Of a stretch of 58,555 bases of DNA, positions 17,791-26,275 are shown piece after piece (the stretch's first letter is position 1; each line of letters begins with the position of its first letter). Origin of the DNA: Planctomycetaceae bacterium UBA2972. GTDB lineage: Bacteria; Planctomycetota; Planctomycetia; Pirellulales; Pirellulaceae. The notes below the pieces were generated by a model. That model searched no databases and was not told the DNA's origin. It saw only the letters and a list, made by a program, of their open reading frames with translations. A program made the translations under genes and the position numbers. The stretch covers positions 1 to 58,555 of the forward strand of contig DEAW01000153.1 of NCBI GenBank assembly GCA_002348315.1, written 5' to 3'.

Positions 17791-18991
17791 GACTTACCGA
17801 GCGCGTTGGATTGTTCCAGTGAATGGCAAACCGTTGGAAAACGGTTTCCTGCGAACAGACAAGGGAAAGGTGACGGAGCTAACCACGTCTGTGGCCGCAG
17901 GCGAGTCCGTAATAGATCTAGGGGATATTGCTCTCGTTCCGGGACTCGTGAACGCACATACTCATTTGGAGTTTAGCGAGCTGACTCAGCCTGTCGGAAA
18001 TCCTGAACAGAGTTTCGATCATTGGATTTCAGCAGTGGTTGGTTATAGACGTTCTCAACTCCAGAACGATTCAGCCCTGTTGAAGCAGGCGATTCGATCC
18101 GGGATTTCGGAATCGCAGGAAGATGGAGTACTGGCACTGGGAGAAATTACTACCAATGGCGAGTTATTGCCAGCCTATCAGGCTTCAACGGCCTGTCTGG
18201 TCTCGCTGCGTGAAGTGATCAATTTTTCTGCTGACAGGATTGAGGAGGTAACTCAAGACACAAGAGATTATGTCCTGCAGGCTCAGAGTGCAGGTGTTAA
18301 GGCCGGGATTAGCCCTCACGCTCCCTATACCGTGCATCAAAAACAACTCACGGAACTCTGTCGGCTCAGTCGGGAGCTAGAGTGCGTTTGTGCCATGCAC
18401 CTGGCCGAAACCAAGGAAGAATGTGAGCTGATCACAGAACGCTCCGGGCCGTTGCGGGAAATGCTGAATCGCATTGGTATGTGGGACGACTCTGCTATCA
18501 CACTCAACAGTTCGTTGACAGAGTATGTAGAATCGTTGGCAACGTCGTGGCGTGCAATCATTGTTCATGGCAATTATTTAGATAGAGACACGATACAGTA
18601 TATCGGGAACGCCGGAGATCGTTTGAGTGTCTGTTATTGTCCGAGGACGCATCACTATTTTGGTCATGATCCTTACCCCTTAGAGGAAATGCTGGCACAG
18701 GGTGTCAGAGTTTGTCTAGGTACGGATTCACGAGCGTCCAATCCAAACTTGGCTTTGACTGGAGAAGTGGCCCTCGTCCGCACTCAATTCCCGCAAGTTG
18801 ATGCCCAAGAATTGCTGAAGATGGTTACGATGCATGCCGCCTATGCATTAGGGATTGAGCAGAGTCACGGATTTATTGGCCCCGGCGCAGTCTCAGATTT
18901 GCTGGCTGTTGAGTTGGAGCAATCCGTACAGTCGCTCTCTGTAGAACTGTTGTTGACACAGCTTCCAGATGCCAGGCTTGTCTCTTTATAG
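17783..18991 (+). CDS. Amidohydrolase, candidate aminofutalosine deaminase
   Basis: This metal-dependent amidohydrolase belongs to the cytosine-deaminase/SAH-deaminase branch. The metal ligand set is visible: NAHTHLEF (HxH) near 58-65, SPHAPYTVH near 178, MHLAET near 203, and the late Asp in LGTDS near 315. This branch includes 6-aminodeoxyfutalosine deaminases, which convert the MqnE product to futalosine. The short distance to mqnA and mqnC makes that role plausible, but other deaminases of the same family cannot be excluded. ATG 17783 has AGGG upstream and lies inside the permease stop region. A GTG at 17777 is possible. The 3' end overlaps hisG by 6 bases. The length is 402 residues. Confidence 0.8.
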   Translation: MAKTYRARWIVPVNGKPLENGFLRTDKGKVTELTTSVAAGESVIDLGDIALVPGLVNAHTHLEFSELTQPVGNPEQSFDHWISAVVGYRRSQLQNDSALLKQAIRSGISESQEDGVLALGEITTNGELLPAYQASTACLVSLREVINFSADRIEEVTQDTRDYVLQAQSAGVKAGISPHAPYTVHQKQLTELCRLSRELECVCAMHLAETKEECELITERSGPLREMLNRIGMWDDSAITLNSSLTEYVESLATSWRAIIVHGNYLDRDTIQYIGNAGDRLSVCYCPRTHHYFGHDPYPLEEMLAQGVRVCLGTDSRASNPNLALTGEVALVRTQFPQVDAQELLKMVTMHAAYALGIEQSHGFIGPGAVSDLLAVELEQSVQSLSVELLLTQLPDARLVSL

Positions 18992-19837
18992 TCGGCAGTT
19001 GTTGATGGGGGTTTCCAGAATCGCCGAGGCACCAAGCTCTTCGAGTTGATCCATCACGGAAGTAACCTGTTTGGTCTTTACCATGACGCGGACAGCACAC
19101 CAGTTCCTATCTTCTAGAGATGTAATGGTTGGCGATTTGAATCCCGGTGTGATTTCCTCGGCATCGGCCAGTCGATCCCTAGGAATGTTGTATTCGAGTA
19201 GAGAATACTTACGTGCGATCACGACACCCTCAAGACGACGTACGATACGGTCAGCCAATTCGGAATGTTGCTTTTGCTTGTTCTGTACAAGGATTGTTTC
19301 GTAATTCCCAATTTCATGTGAAATCTTGAGACGATTAGCAGCTAACGTGGAGCCGGTTTCGACTAAATCCACAATGGCATCTGCGATTCCGAGTGTAATC
19401 ATGATCTCGACCGAGCCAGTAAGTGGTACAACATGTGCGTCCGCATTGTGTTGCCGCAGGTAGTCTTTGGTGACATTGGTAAAACTGGTGGCAATTCTTA
19501 GGCCGTTTAGTTCGGAGGGATCGTTGATTTCCATCGTGTCTGGTACGCAGACAGCTAGCCGGCATTTACCGACTCCCAAAGACAATCGAGTCTCGACGTC
19601 GGCTTGGGCTTCAGCGACTAAGTCGGAACCGGTGATTCCCATGTCGATCGCACCTTCAGCACAAAGCACGGGGATGTCATCGGTACGTAAGAAAATGATT
19701 TCGATAGGCAGGTCGGACACTTTGGCAAAAAGAGATCGATTCTGCCGACGGAATTTGATCCCCGCTTCCTTCAGCAGTTCACTGGCCAGTTCTGACAGGC
19801 GACCTTTGCTAGGTAATCCAATTCGCAGGTTACTCAT
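18986..19837 (-). CDS. hisG: ATP phosphoribosyltransferase HisG, long form
   Basis: HisG catalyses the first step of histidine synthesis, joining ATP and PRPP. The 283 residues fit the long form with a C-terminal regulatory domain for histidine feedback (from about 205, ending in a ferredoxin-like VMVKTKQVTSVMDQLEELGA). Catalytic core landmarks are LRIGLPSKGRL, the MGITGSDLV segment, and the PRPP loop near GSVEIMITLGIADAIVDLVETGSTL. ATG 19837 gives the standard N-terminus, and an upstream TTG would add 8 residues. hisE lies 39 bases upstream on the same strand, forming a two-gene unit. The rest of the his pathway is not here. Confidence 0.95.
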   Translation of the reverse strand: MSNLRIGLPSKGRLSELASELLKEAGIKFRRQNRSLFAKVSDLPIEIIFLRTDDIPVLCAEGAIDMGITGSDLVAEAQADVETRLSLGVGKCRLAVCVPDTMEINDPSELNGLRIATSFTNVTKDYLRQHNADAHVVPLTGSVEIMITLGIADAIVDLVETGSTLAANRLKISHEIGNYETILVQNKQKQHSELADRIVRRLEGVVIARKYSLLEYNIPRDRLADAEEITPGFKSPTITSLEDRNWCAVRVMVKTKQVTSVMDQLEELGASAILETPINNCRL

Positions 19838-19876
19838 GAATTCGTCTTTGTTGTTGGGCAAAAGAGTTTAAGTGGT

Positions 19877-20212
19877 TTATGTGTTTCGAGCAGCTTTTTC
19901 ATCGATCCCGGAAACTCCGAATCGTCGTCCGAGTTCAGCTTCGACTTCACTGAGTTTAATCTCGTGAAAGCCAAGCAATACCATTAAGTGGTATACGAGG
20001 TCAGCAGCTTCGTAAATGAGATGCTCTCGACCTTCCTGCCCGTGTTCATCCGCTGCTTCCACAACTTCCCCGGCCTCCTCCATAATCTTCTTGCCGATCA
20101 GAGCATTACCGCCTTCAAATAGTTTAGTGGTATAAGATTTCTCAGGAGGATTCTTGCGACGGTCTTCAATGACCGCCATGAGTTGATGTAATATCTGGGA
20201 TGCTTCGTTCAA
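19877..20212 (-). CDS. hisE: Phosphoribosyl-ATP pyrophosphatase HisE
   Basis: HisE hydrolyses phosphoribosyl-ATP to phosphoribosyl-AMP, the second histidine step. The 111-residue protein is an all-alpha MazG-like fold with the metal-binding EEAGEVVEAA and EAADLVYHLMVLL segments, and the typical PEKSYTTKLFEGG before them. The start is unusual: no in-frame ATG gives a complete N-terminus. A TTG at 20212, preceded by AAAGGGG about 10 bases upstream, fits best. The next in-frame ATG would remove the first helix. It is a stand-alone HisE with no fused HisI, and hisG follows. Confidence 0.9.
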   Translation of the reverse strand: MNEASQILHQLMAVIEDRRKNPPEKSYTTKLFEGGNALIGKKIMEEAGEVVEAADEHGQEGREHLIYEAADLVYHLMVLLGFHEIKLSEVEAELGRRFGVSGIDEKAARNT

Positions 20213-20389
20213 TGGATTCTTTCCCCTTTACAGGAGATGGAATTGAAACCACGATGAAATAACGTGTTTATTAGTAAGGTTTTATCGTAGACTCGGTTCC
20301 CAAAACTGACAATCGCCATGTAAGTTTGGAGCGCAAAGAGTCTGGTGTAGAACGGCAATTTTGGGTCAATTTGTGGAGTTGTATCAATT

Positions 20390-21364
20390 ATGACGGAGTC
20401 AGAGAGCCGGCCGATTACTGCAATCCACGATGATTGCTGGTTCCTGACTGGTCCAACCGCAAGTGGGAAGACTCGCACCGCACTCCTTTTGGCTGAAAGA
20501 ATCGACGCTGAAATAATCTCGCTTGATTCGATGGCGATCTATCGGGGGATGAATATCGGCACGGCAAAGCCGACACTTGCCGAGCGGCAGCGAGTGAAGC
20601 ACCATATGATCGACATTTTGGATCCGAACGAGTCCTTTAGTGTTGCCGAGTATCTGACTCGAGCCCATTCCATTGTTGAAGAAATCCACCAGCGTGGGCA
20701 TCGAGCGTTGTTTGTTGGTGGGACACCGATGTATTTGAAAGTCCTGTTGCGTGGGATTTTTGGTGGGCCTGAAGCCGATTGGGAATTTCGTAAACAGGTG
20801 GAAGCACAAGTTGCTTTGCATGGTAAGGAGGCAATTCACCGGCAATTGGCTCAGGTCGATCCGCTATCCGCTCATAAATTTCATCCCAACGATATCCGAC
20901 GCGTGACCCGGGCTTTGGAGGTTTATCACCTGACCGGACAACCGATAAGCCATCAGCAGCAGGAATTTGAGAACCAAACTTCCGTCAATAAACAATTTGT
21001 ATTTCAATTGTGCTGGCCTCGTGAAACGCTTCATCAACGCATTGAAGAGCGTGTAACCGAAATGTTTGAAGAGGGGTTAGTGAATGAAGTCCAGACGTTA
21101 TTGGAGTCCTATAACGAGCTCGGTAGGACGGCATTGCAGGCAGTGGGCTATCGTGAAGTGGTAGAGCATTTGCAGGGAGGTCGCAATTTGGAAGAAACCA
21201 TGGAGCAGGTCATCTTTCATACTCGCCGGTTTGCCCGCAGGCAGGAAACGTGGTTCCGGGGATTTCCCGAATGTAAACAGGTTGAGATGACAGATAGCAA
21301 GTCTCCGGAGTCAATTGTGGACGAAGTGTTAGTTCTGGCAGATCAGCAGACAACGTCCACTTAA
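20390..21364 (+). CDS. miaA: tRNA dimethylallyltransferase MiaA
   Basis: MiaA transfers the dimethylallyl group to A37 of tRNAs reading UNN codons. The 324-residue protein has the P-loop GPTASGKT near 20-27 and DSMAIYRGMNIGTAKPT, the MiaA-specific substrate motif (here with Ala where many have Gln). HHMIDILDPNESFSVAEY and RRVTRALEVYHLTGQPIS follow, then QAVGYREVVEHL and a basic FARRQETWFRGF. It is divergent from hisE across a 177-base gap in which I see no clear promoter. GGAG lies about 12 bases upstream of the ATG. Confidence 0.95.
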   Translation: MTESESRPITAIHDDCWFLTGPTASGKTRTALLLAERIDAEIISLDSMAIYRGMNIGTAKPTLAERQRVKHHMIDILDPNESFSVAEYLTRAHSIVEEIHQRGHRALFVGGTPMYLKVLLRGIFGGPEADWEFRKQVEAQVALHGKEAIHRQLAQVDPLSAHKFHPNDIRRVTRALEVYHLTGQPISHQQQEFENQTSVNKQFVFQLCWPRETLHQRIEERVTEMFEEGLVNEVQTLLESYNELGRTALQAVGYREVVEHLQGGRNLEETMEQVIFHTRRFARRQETWFRGFPECKQVEMTDSKSPESIVDEVLVLADQQTTST

Positions 21365-21467
21365 TGCTATCTTTTGCAGATTAGATTCTCTAAGTAGAAT
21401 AGCGGTTTGGCTAGAGGTTGAGCATGCCCTCTGTAAGTTGCTGATTATTGAACGATTAAAGGAAAAC

Positions 21468-23237
21468 ATGGTGTTTCGTACTCATACCTGCGGCGAATTA
21501 AGAGCAGAGAATATTGATCAGCAAGTCACTTTGTGTGGCTGGGTGGATAGTTCTCGAGATCACGGTGGTGCGGTTTTTATTGACTTGCGCGACCGCTACG
21601 GTAAGACACAAATAGTTTTTGGTCCCGAAAGCGGCTTGGTGGATGATGGAAGCGCACTTCGGAATGAAGATGTGATTCAGGTAATTGGAAAAATTGCCGA
21701 ACGCCCGGAAGGGACGATCAATGATAAGCTGCCGACCGGTCAGGTTGAATTGCGTGTGACCGAACTTCAGGTGTTCAACAAGAGTCAAACTCCTCCCTTT
21801 ACACCTTCTCAGCAGGAGTTGCCAGGCGAAGACTTACGCCTGAAGTATCGATACCTTGATTTGCGTCGCAAAGAGATGCAGGAGACTTTAATCCTGCGTA
21901 GTAGCATTATTAAAATGATGCGGGACTATTTCGAAACACATGATTTTATCGATGTGGAGACACCCATTCTGGGTCGCAGTACTCCGGAAGGTGCCCGGGA
22001 TTATTTAGTGCCCAGTCGCGTCCACCATGGGCAGTTTTATGCGTTGCCTCAGTCTCCCCAGCTCTATAAGCAAATCATGATGGTTGCCGGATATGACCGC
22101 TACGTTCAAGTGGCTCGTTGTTTTCGCGACGAGGATTTGCGAGCGGATCGGCAGCCTGAGTTTACGCAACTCGATGTGGAAATGTCGTTTGTTGATCAGG
22201 ATGATGTCATCGGCATGATCGATGGGTTGATGCAACAGATGGCCAAAGACCTCAAAGGAATCGATTTGCAATTACCCTTGCCGCGTATGACCTATGACGA
22301 AGCGATGGAGCGATTCGGTTCTGATGCTCCGGATCTGCGGTTTGGAATGGAGCTGATTAACTGTTCAGATTTGGCGGCCAAAGCTGAGTTTCGCGTCTTT
22401 TCCGGAGCGGTTGAGTCGGGCGGAGTGGTTCGAGGTATTAATGCTAAAGGCGCAGCAGGGAATTATTCCCGTAAAGACATCGACGGTATGACCGAATGGG
22501 TTAAGCAGGATTTCGGAGCAAAGGGATTGGCCTGGTTCCGCGTGGAAGAAGATGGATCACTATGGTCGCCAATTTCCAAAAACTTTGCAGATGAATTACT
22601 GGCGGAGTTTGGAGAACGGATGGGGGCCGAAGTGGGGGACATCATGTTCTTCATTGCAGACACTTATGAAGTAAGCTGTAAAGCCTTATCTGCTCTGCGT
22701 AAGCGACTCGGCGCTGAGCTCAAACTATATGATCCACAGGATATGCATTTTTCCTGGGTGGTTGAGTTCCCGATGTTTGAGTTTGACGATCAGGAAGACC
22801 GCTGGGTAGCGATGCATCATCCTTTCACGGCTCCCCGTCCACAGGATATTTCATTGTTGGATTCGGCACCGGGTGAAGCACGAGCTGTTGCTTACGATCT
22901 GGTCATTAACGGTTATGAAGCTGGTGGTGGTACGATTCGAATTCATGATCAGGCTGAACAGGCTCGAGTGTTTGAATTACTGGGGATCGACGAAGAAACC
23001 GCGGCCGATCGATTTGGATTCCTGCTTGAAGCGTTGCAGTTCGGTGCTCCTCCTCATGGTGGAATCGCTCTGGGAATCGATCGATGTGTGATGTTGTTTG
23101 GTGACTTGGATAACATCCGTGATGTCATTGCATTTCCGAAGACTCAGAAGGCATCGGATCTGATGACGGGTGCTCCCGGCGATGTGGAAGTGAAGCAGCT
23201 TGGTGAGCTTAACCTGAAGATTACTCACCCGGAATAA
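21468..23237 (+). CDS. aspS: Aspartyl-tRNA synthetase (bacterial type)
   Basis: This class II synthetase charges tRNA-Asp, or tRNA-Asp/Asn if non-discriminating. The 589-residue protein has the OB-fold anticodon domain at the N-terminus (GELRAENIDQQVTLCGWVDSSRDHGG split by the beta barrel). The motif 2 region follows with FRDEDLRADRQPEFTQLDVE, then the bacterial GAD insertion near 310-420, and motif 3 as GIALGIDR. ATG 21468 has AAAGGA 5 bases upstream. An upstream TTG at 21438 would add ten residues. Its stop lies 2 bases from the stop of the convergent FMN protein gene. I saw no gatCAB here to settle discrimination. Confidence 0.96.
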   Translation: MVFRTHTCGELRAENIDQQVTLCGWVDSSRDHGGAVFIDLRDRYGKTQIVFGPESGLVDDGSALRNEDVIQVIGKIAERPEGTINDKLPTGQVELRVTELQVFNKSQTPPFTPSQQELPGEDLRLKYRYLDLRRKEMQETLILRSSIIKMMRDYFETHDFIDVETPILGRSTPEGARDYLVPSRVHHGQFYALPQSPQLYKQIMMVAGYDRYVQVARCFRDEDLRADRQPEFTQLDVEMSFVDQDDVIGMIDGLMQQMAKDLKGIDLQLPLPRMTYDEAMERFGSDAPDLRFGMELINCSDLAAKAEFRVFSGAVESGGVVRGINAKGAAGNYSRKDIDGMTEWVKQDFGAKGLAWFRVEEDGSLWSPISKNFADELLAEFGERMGAEVGDIMFFIADTYEVSCKALSALRKRLGAELKLYDPQDMHFSWVVEFPMFEFDDQEDRWVAMHHPFTAPRPQDISLLDSAPGEARAVAYDLVINGYEAGGGTIRIHDQAEQARVFELLGIDEETAADRFGFLLEALQFGAPPHGGIALGIDRCVMLFGDLDNIRDVIAFPKTQKASDLMTGAPGDVEVKQLGELNLKITHPE

Positions 23238-23239
23238 AC

Positions 23240-24811
23240 CTACGCTGTGCGTCTGGCCTCTTCGGCATTGTGCATGACGTCTAATACGGCATCGATGTCG
23301 TATTGGGACGGGTGCCCCCAGTCGTCTTCATATTCGAAAACGTCAGCCACATTCTGCGAACCGAATTTGTCATCGGCTATTTCAAATTGGCTGGGAGTTA
23401 TTTGGGCCGGATGTTCAAATCCGCAGGCGTGTGTAAGCTGCATGATCTCCTTACGGAGTATGATCAGATAGTTGGCCAGACGGTTGGATTTAAGAGTCGG
23501 GTCGAGTCCCCGCATGAGCCACTTACTCTGAGTTGCCACTCCTGTTGGGCAATGGCCGGAGTGACATTTCTGAGCCTGAATACAGCCGATGGCCAGCATC
23601 GGTTCCCGTGCGATACTCAGTGCGTCGCAGCCGAGCGATAATGCCAACAGTCCGGTTTCCGGGAATCCAAGTTTGCCGGAGCCCATGAAGAAGATTTTAT
23701 CGGCTAAGCCAGCTTCTTCAAATCGTTTAAAGACGCGTGTAAACCCAAGCTTAAACGGCAGGGCGACATGGTCTGAGAAGGTTAATGGTGCAGCGCCTGT
23801 ACCACCTTCAGCACCGTCGATAGCAATGAAGTCGACGGCTCGATTGCCAGACCCCATTAACGCAATCAACTCGTCCCAAAAACTCATTTCTCCAACGGCA
23901 CTTTTTATACCGATCGGTAAGCCACTGAGGTCGGCGAGTCTTTCTACAAAGTCGAGCATTTCGTCAGCGCTGGAAAATGCAGAATGAAAAGCCGGGCTGG
24001 CACAGTCTTTGCCAATGGGGATACCCCGGATACGGGCAATTTCCGGAGTGACTTTCGGGCCGGGGAGCATCCCACCTAACCCCGGTTTGGCACCCTGGCT
24101 GAATTTTATTTCGATCGCTTTAACCATGCCTTCGGCTTGCTCCAGCGTGGCTTTGAATTTCTCTTCACAAAAACCACCATCATCTGCACGAGCACCAAAA
24201 TAACCGGTACCAAGTTGCCAGATCAGCTTTCCCCCCTTCATGTGAAAGGGACTAATGCCGCCCTCGCCGGTGTTATGTAAACAGTCCGCCTGGCCGCATC
24301 CCCGATTGATGGACTCCACGGCGGTGGCGCTAAGGGATCCGTAGCTCATGGCAGAGAGATTGACGATCGACGCCGGGCGAAACTGGTGTTTGCGATTCCG
24401 GAAGCGTCCTAGCACTTTGGCGGCGGGAATGGAATGCTTGGGATCATAACCAGGTTCGGATTTGTGAAGTGATGAAATAGGAAAGGCAGAGTGTTTGATG
24501 ACCAGATGATTGGGCGTCAATTCGATGTCTTTATCCGTTCCAAATCCAAAGTAATTGTTTTGTAACTTGGCGGATGCATAAACCCAGCGACGCTGGTCAC
24601 GAGAAAATGGGCGTTCTTCGTTATTACTGGTGACAATATATTGTCTTAATTCCGGGCCGATTGTTTCCAGCCAGTATCGTAACCGACCGATGACCGGGAA
24701 ATTTCTTAGGATCGTGTGTTTCTTTTGAGTTACGTCTCGAATCGCAATGGCCAGTAAAAGCACTCCCAGGATTGCCGGGACCCAAAGCCACCAGTTCATG
24801 TTGTCCGTCAC
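23240..24811 (-). CDS. Membrane-anchored FMN-binding glutamate synthase-like protein
   Basis: This 523-residue protein has one N-terminal membrane helix (WWLWVPAILGVLLLAIAI) and then a glutamate-synthase FMN/Fe-S domain. It shows NLSAMSYGSLSATAVESINRGC, then HNTGEGGISPFH, GAKPGLGGMLPG, and the phosphate/FMN-binding DGAEGGTGAAPL. A Cys cluster appears as CIQAQKCHSGHCPTGVATQ. It lacks the amidotransferase and GXGXG domains of full GltB, so it resembles stand-alone archaeal-type FMN proteins whose reaction is uncertain. A GTG start at 24811 is preferred because GGAGGAA lies 8 bases upstream. The alternative is the ATG at 24799. Confidence 0.88.
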   Translation of the reverse strand: MTDNMNWWLWVPAILGVLLLAIAIRDVTQKKHTILRNFPVIGRLRYWLETIGPELRQYIVTSNNEERPFSRDQRRWVYASAKLQNNYFGFGTDKDIELTPNHLVIKHSAFPISSLHKSEPGYDPKHSIPAAKVLGRFRNRKHQFRPASIVNLSAMSYGSLSATAVESINRGCGQADCLHNTGEGGISPFHMKGGKLIWQLGTGYFGARADDGGFCEEKFKATLEQAEGMVKAIEIKFSQGAKPGLGGMLPGPKVTPEIARIRGIPIGKDCASPAFHSAFSSADEMLDFVERLADLSGLPIGIKSAVGEMSFWDELIALMGSGNRAVDFIAIDGAEGGTGAAPLTFSDHVALPFKLGFTRVFKRFEEAGLADKIFFMGSGKLGFPETGLLALSLGCDALSIAREPMLAIGCIQAQKCHSGHCPTGVATQSKWLMRGLDPTLKSNRLANYLIILRKEIMQLTHACGFEHPAQITPSQFEIADDKFGSQNVADVFEYEDDWGHPSQYDIDAVLDVMHNAEEARRTA

Positions 24812-24819
24812 GAAAGATC

Positions 24820-24826
24820 TTCCTCC
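24820..24826 (-). promoter_or_regulatory. Strong ribosome binding site selecting a GTG start
   Basis: GGAGGAA on the minus strand sits 8 bases before the GTG at 24811. It supports GTG over the ATG four codons inside the FMN protein gene. Confidence 0.7.
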
Positions 24827-25022
24827 GAATTATTCCAAGCATGTATCCCCGAGCGATTGCAATGTACCGTGTTTTGGTGGTTCAAGGCAAAGTTAATTTT
24901 GATTCTTGCAAAGCAATCGGAGATCCCCTGGGACTGACCACTTTTCAATCACTTAGATTGCCTTCAAAATAAGACGTACAAACAACTAAGAACTCAGATT
25001 CGATTAGGAAGAAAACAGAGTC

Positions 25023-26207
25023 ATGGCCAAGAAATCAATTGATCAGGTGGAAGTCTCCGGAAAGGCAGTTTTAATGCGAGTGGACTTTAATGTGCCACTT
25101 AATGAATCTCTGGAGATTACCGATGATCGCCGCATTCAAATGGCATTGCCATCCATTAAATCCGTTCTTGATCGAGGGGGACGTGTTGTGCTGATGAGCC
25201 ATTTAGGGCGTCCAAAGGGAGACGAAAATGATGGAAAGTTCAGCCTTAATCCTGCTGCGAAGCGATTAGGTGAATTGCTGGGGACTTCCGTGACCATGGC
25301 GACAGATACAGTCGGCGAAGATGCTCAATCCAGAGTGACAGCGTTGGCAGAAGGTGACGTGGTTGTTTTGGAAAATCTTCGTTTCAATGAAGGTGAGAAA
25401 GCAGGTTGCACCGAATTTGCAGCGAAGTTAGCCAGCTTTGGAGACATTTATTGCAATGATGCATTTGGCACGTGTCACCGTACTGATGCGAGTATGGTGG
25501 CCGTTGCTCAGGCGATGGAAGGTAAACCTCGTGTGGTCGGATTCTTAGTCGCTAAAGAAATACAATACCTCTCCGATGCCATCGGAAATCCAGAACGTCC
25601 GTTTGTAGCAATTCTGGGTGGAGCGAAGGTGTCAGATAAGATCACTGTGATTAACAACCTGTTGGGGATTTGCGATAAAGTTCTTATCGGGGGTGCCATG
25701 GCCTATACCTTTGCATTAGCTAAAGGTGGCAGCGTGGGTAAGAGTTTGGTCGAGCCGGATAAAGTGGAGTTGGCCGCTGAATTGATTGCCAAAGGAGGTG
25801 ACAAGCTGGTCTTACCAACGGACACACATTGTGGAGATGATTTTAGTGCCGATTGTAACAAGCAAGTCGTTGCTTTCGGAGAAATCGCTGATGAGTTTGA
25901 AGGGCTGGATATTGGGCCCGAAACAGCTGAAACGTATGCAGCTATTCTGGCTGATGCCAAAGTGGTCGTTTGGAATGGGCCCATGGGGGTTTGCGAAATG
26001 CCTCCGTTCGATGCCGGCACTCAGCGGGTTGCCGAAGCGATCGCTGCCAGCGATGCAACAAGCATTATCGGCGGCGGGGATAGTGCCGCGGCAATTCAGC
26101 AGCTCGGATTTGCCGACCAGGTTTCGCATGTCAGTACAGGCGGAGGAGCGAGTCTAGCCATGCTCGAAGGCCGAACGTTTGCCGCTGTTGAACTGCTAGA
26201 CGACTAA
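25023..26207 (+). CDS. pgk: Phosphoglycerate kinase
   Basis: PGK interconverts 1,3-bisphosphoglycerate plus ADP with 3-phosphoglycerate plus ATP in glycolysis. The 394-residue length is standard. Family landmarks are VLMRVDFNVPL at the N-terminus, LMSHLGRPKG, ENLRFNEGEKAG, DAFGTCHR (the usual position of DAFGxAHR), VAILGGAKVSDKI in the middle, and GGGDSAAAIQQLG in the nucleotide domain. It is divergent from the FMN protein and convergent with the macroglobulin gene, with a shared terminator hairpin between. No gap or tpi gene is adjacent. Confidence 0.97.
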   Translation: MAKKSIDQVEVSGKAVLMRVDFNVPLNESLEITDDRRIQMALPSIKSVLDRGGRVVLMSHLGRPKGDENDGKFSLNPAAKRLGELLGTSVTMATDTVGEDAQSRVTALAEGDVVVLENLRFNEGEKAGCTEFAAKLASFGDIYCNDAFGTCHRTDASMVAVAQAMEGKPRVVGFLVAKEIQYLSDAIGNPERPFVAILGGAKVSDKITVINNLLGICDKVLIGGAMAYTFALAKGGSVGKSLVEPDKVELAAELIAKGGDKLVLPTDTHCGDDFSADCNKQVVAFGEIADEFEGLDIGPETAETYAAILADAKVVVWNGPMGVCEMPPFDAGTQRVAEAIAASDATSIIGGGDSAAAIQQLGFADQVSHVSTGGGASLAMLEGRTFAAVELLDD

Positions 26208-26230
26208 CAGGCAACATTGCCATGAAGCTC

Positions 26231-26275
26231 ATAAGAATGCGGCACACTTTCGGAAGAGGCGTGCCGTATTCTTAT
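26231..26275. terminator. Bidirectional terminator between pgk and the macroglobulin gene
   Basis: A 15-bp stem (26231-26245 with 26261-26275, one G-T pair) closes a 15-base loop. The ends are A/T-rich (ATAAGAAT and ATTCTTAT), so it can work on either strand. Its right arm contains the macroglobulin gene's stop codon at 26272-26274. Confidence 0.8.

Noticed and set aside
18337..18568. Short antisense frames in the amidohydrolase gene
   Set aside because: They are shadows of a strongly supported gene and carry no independent evidence.
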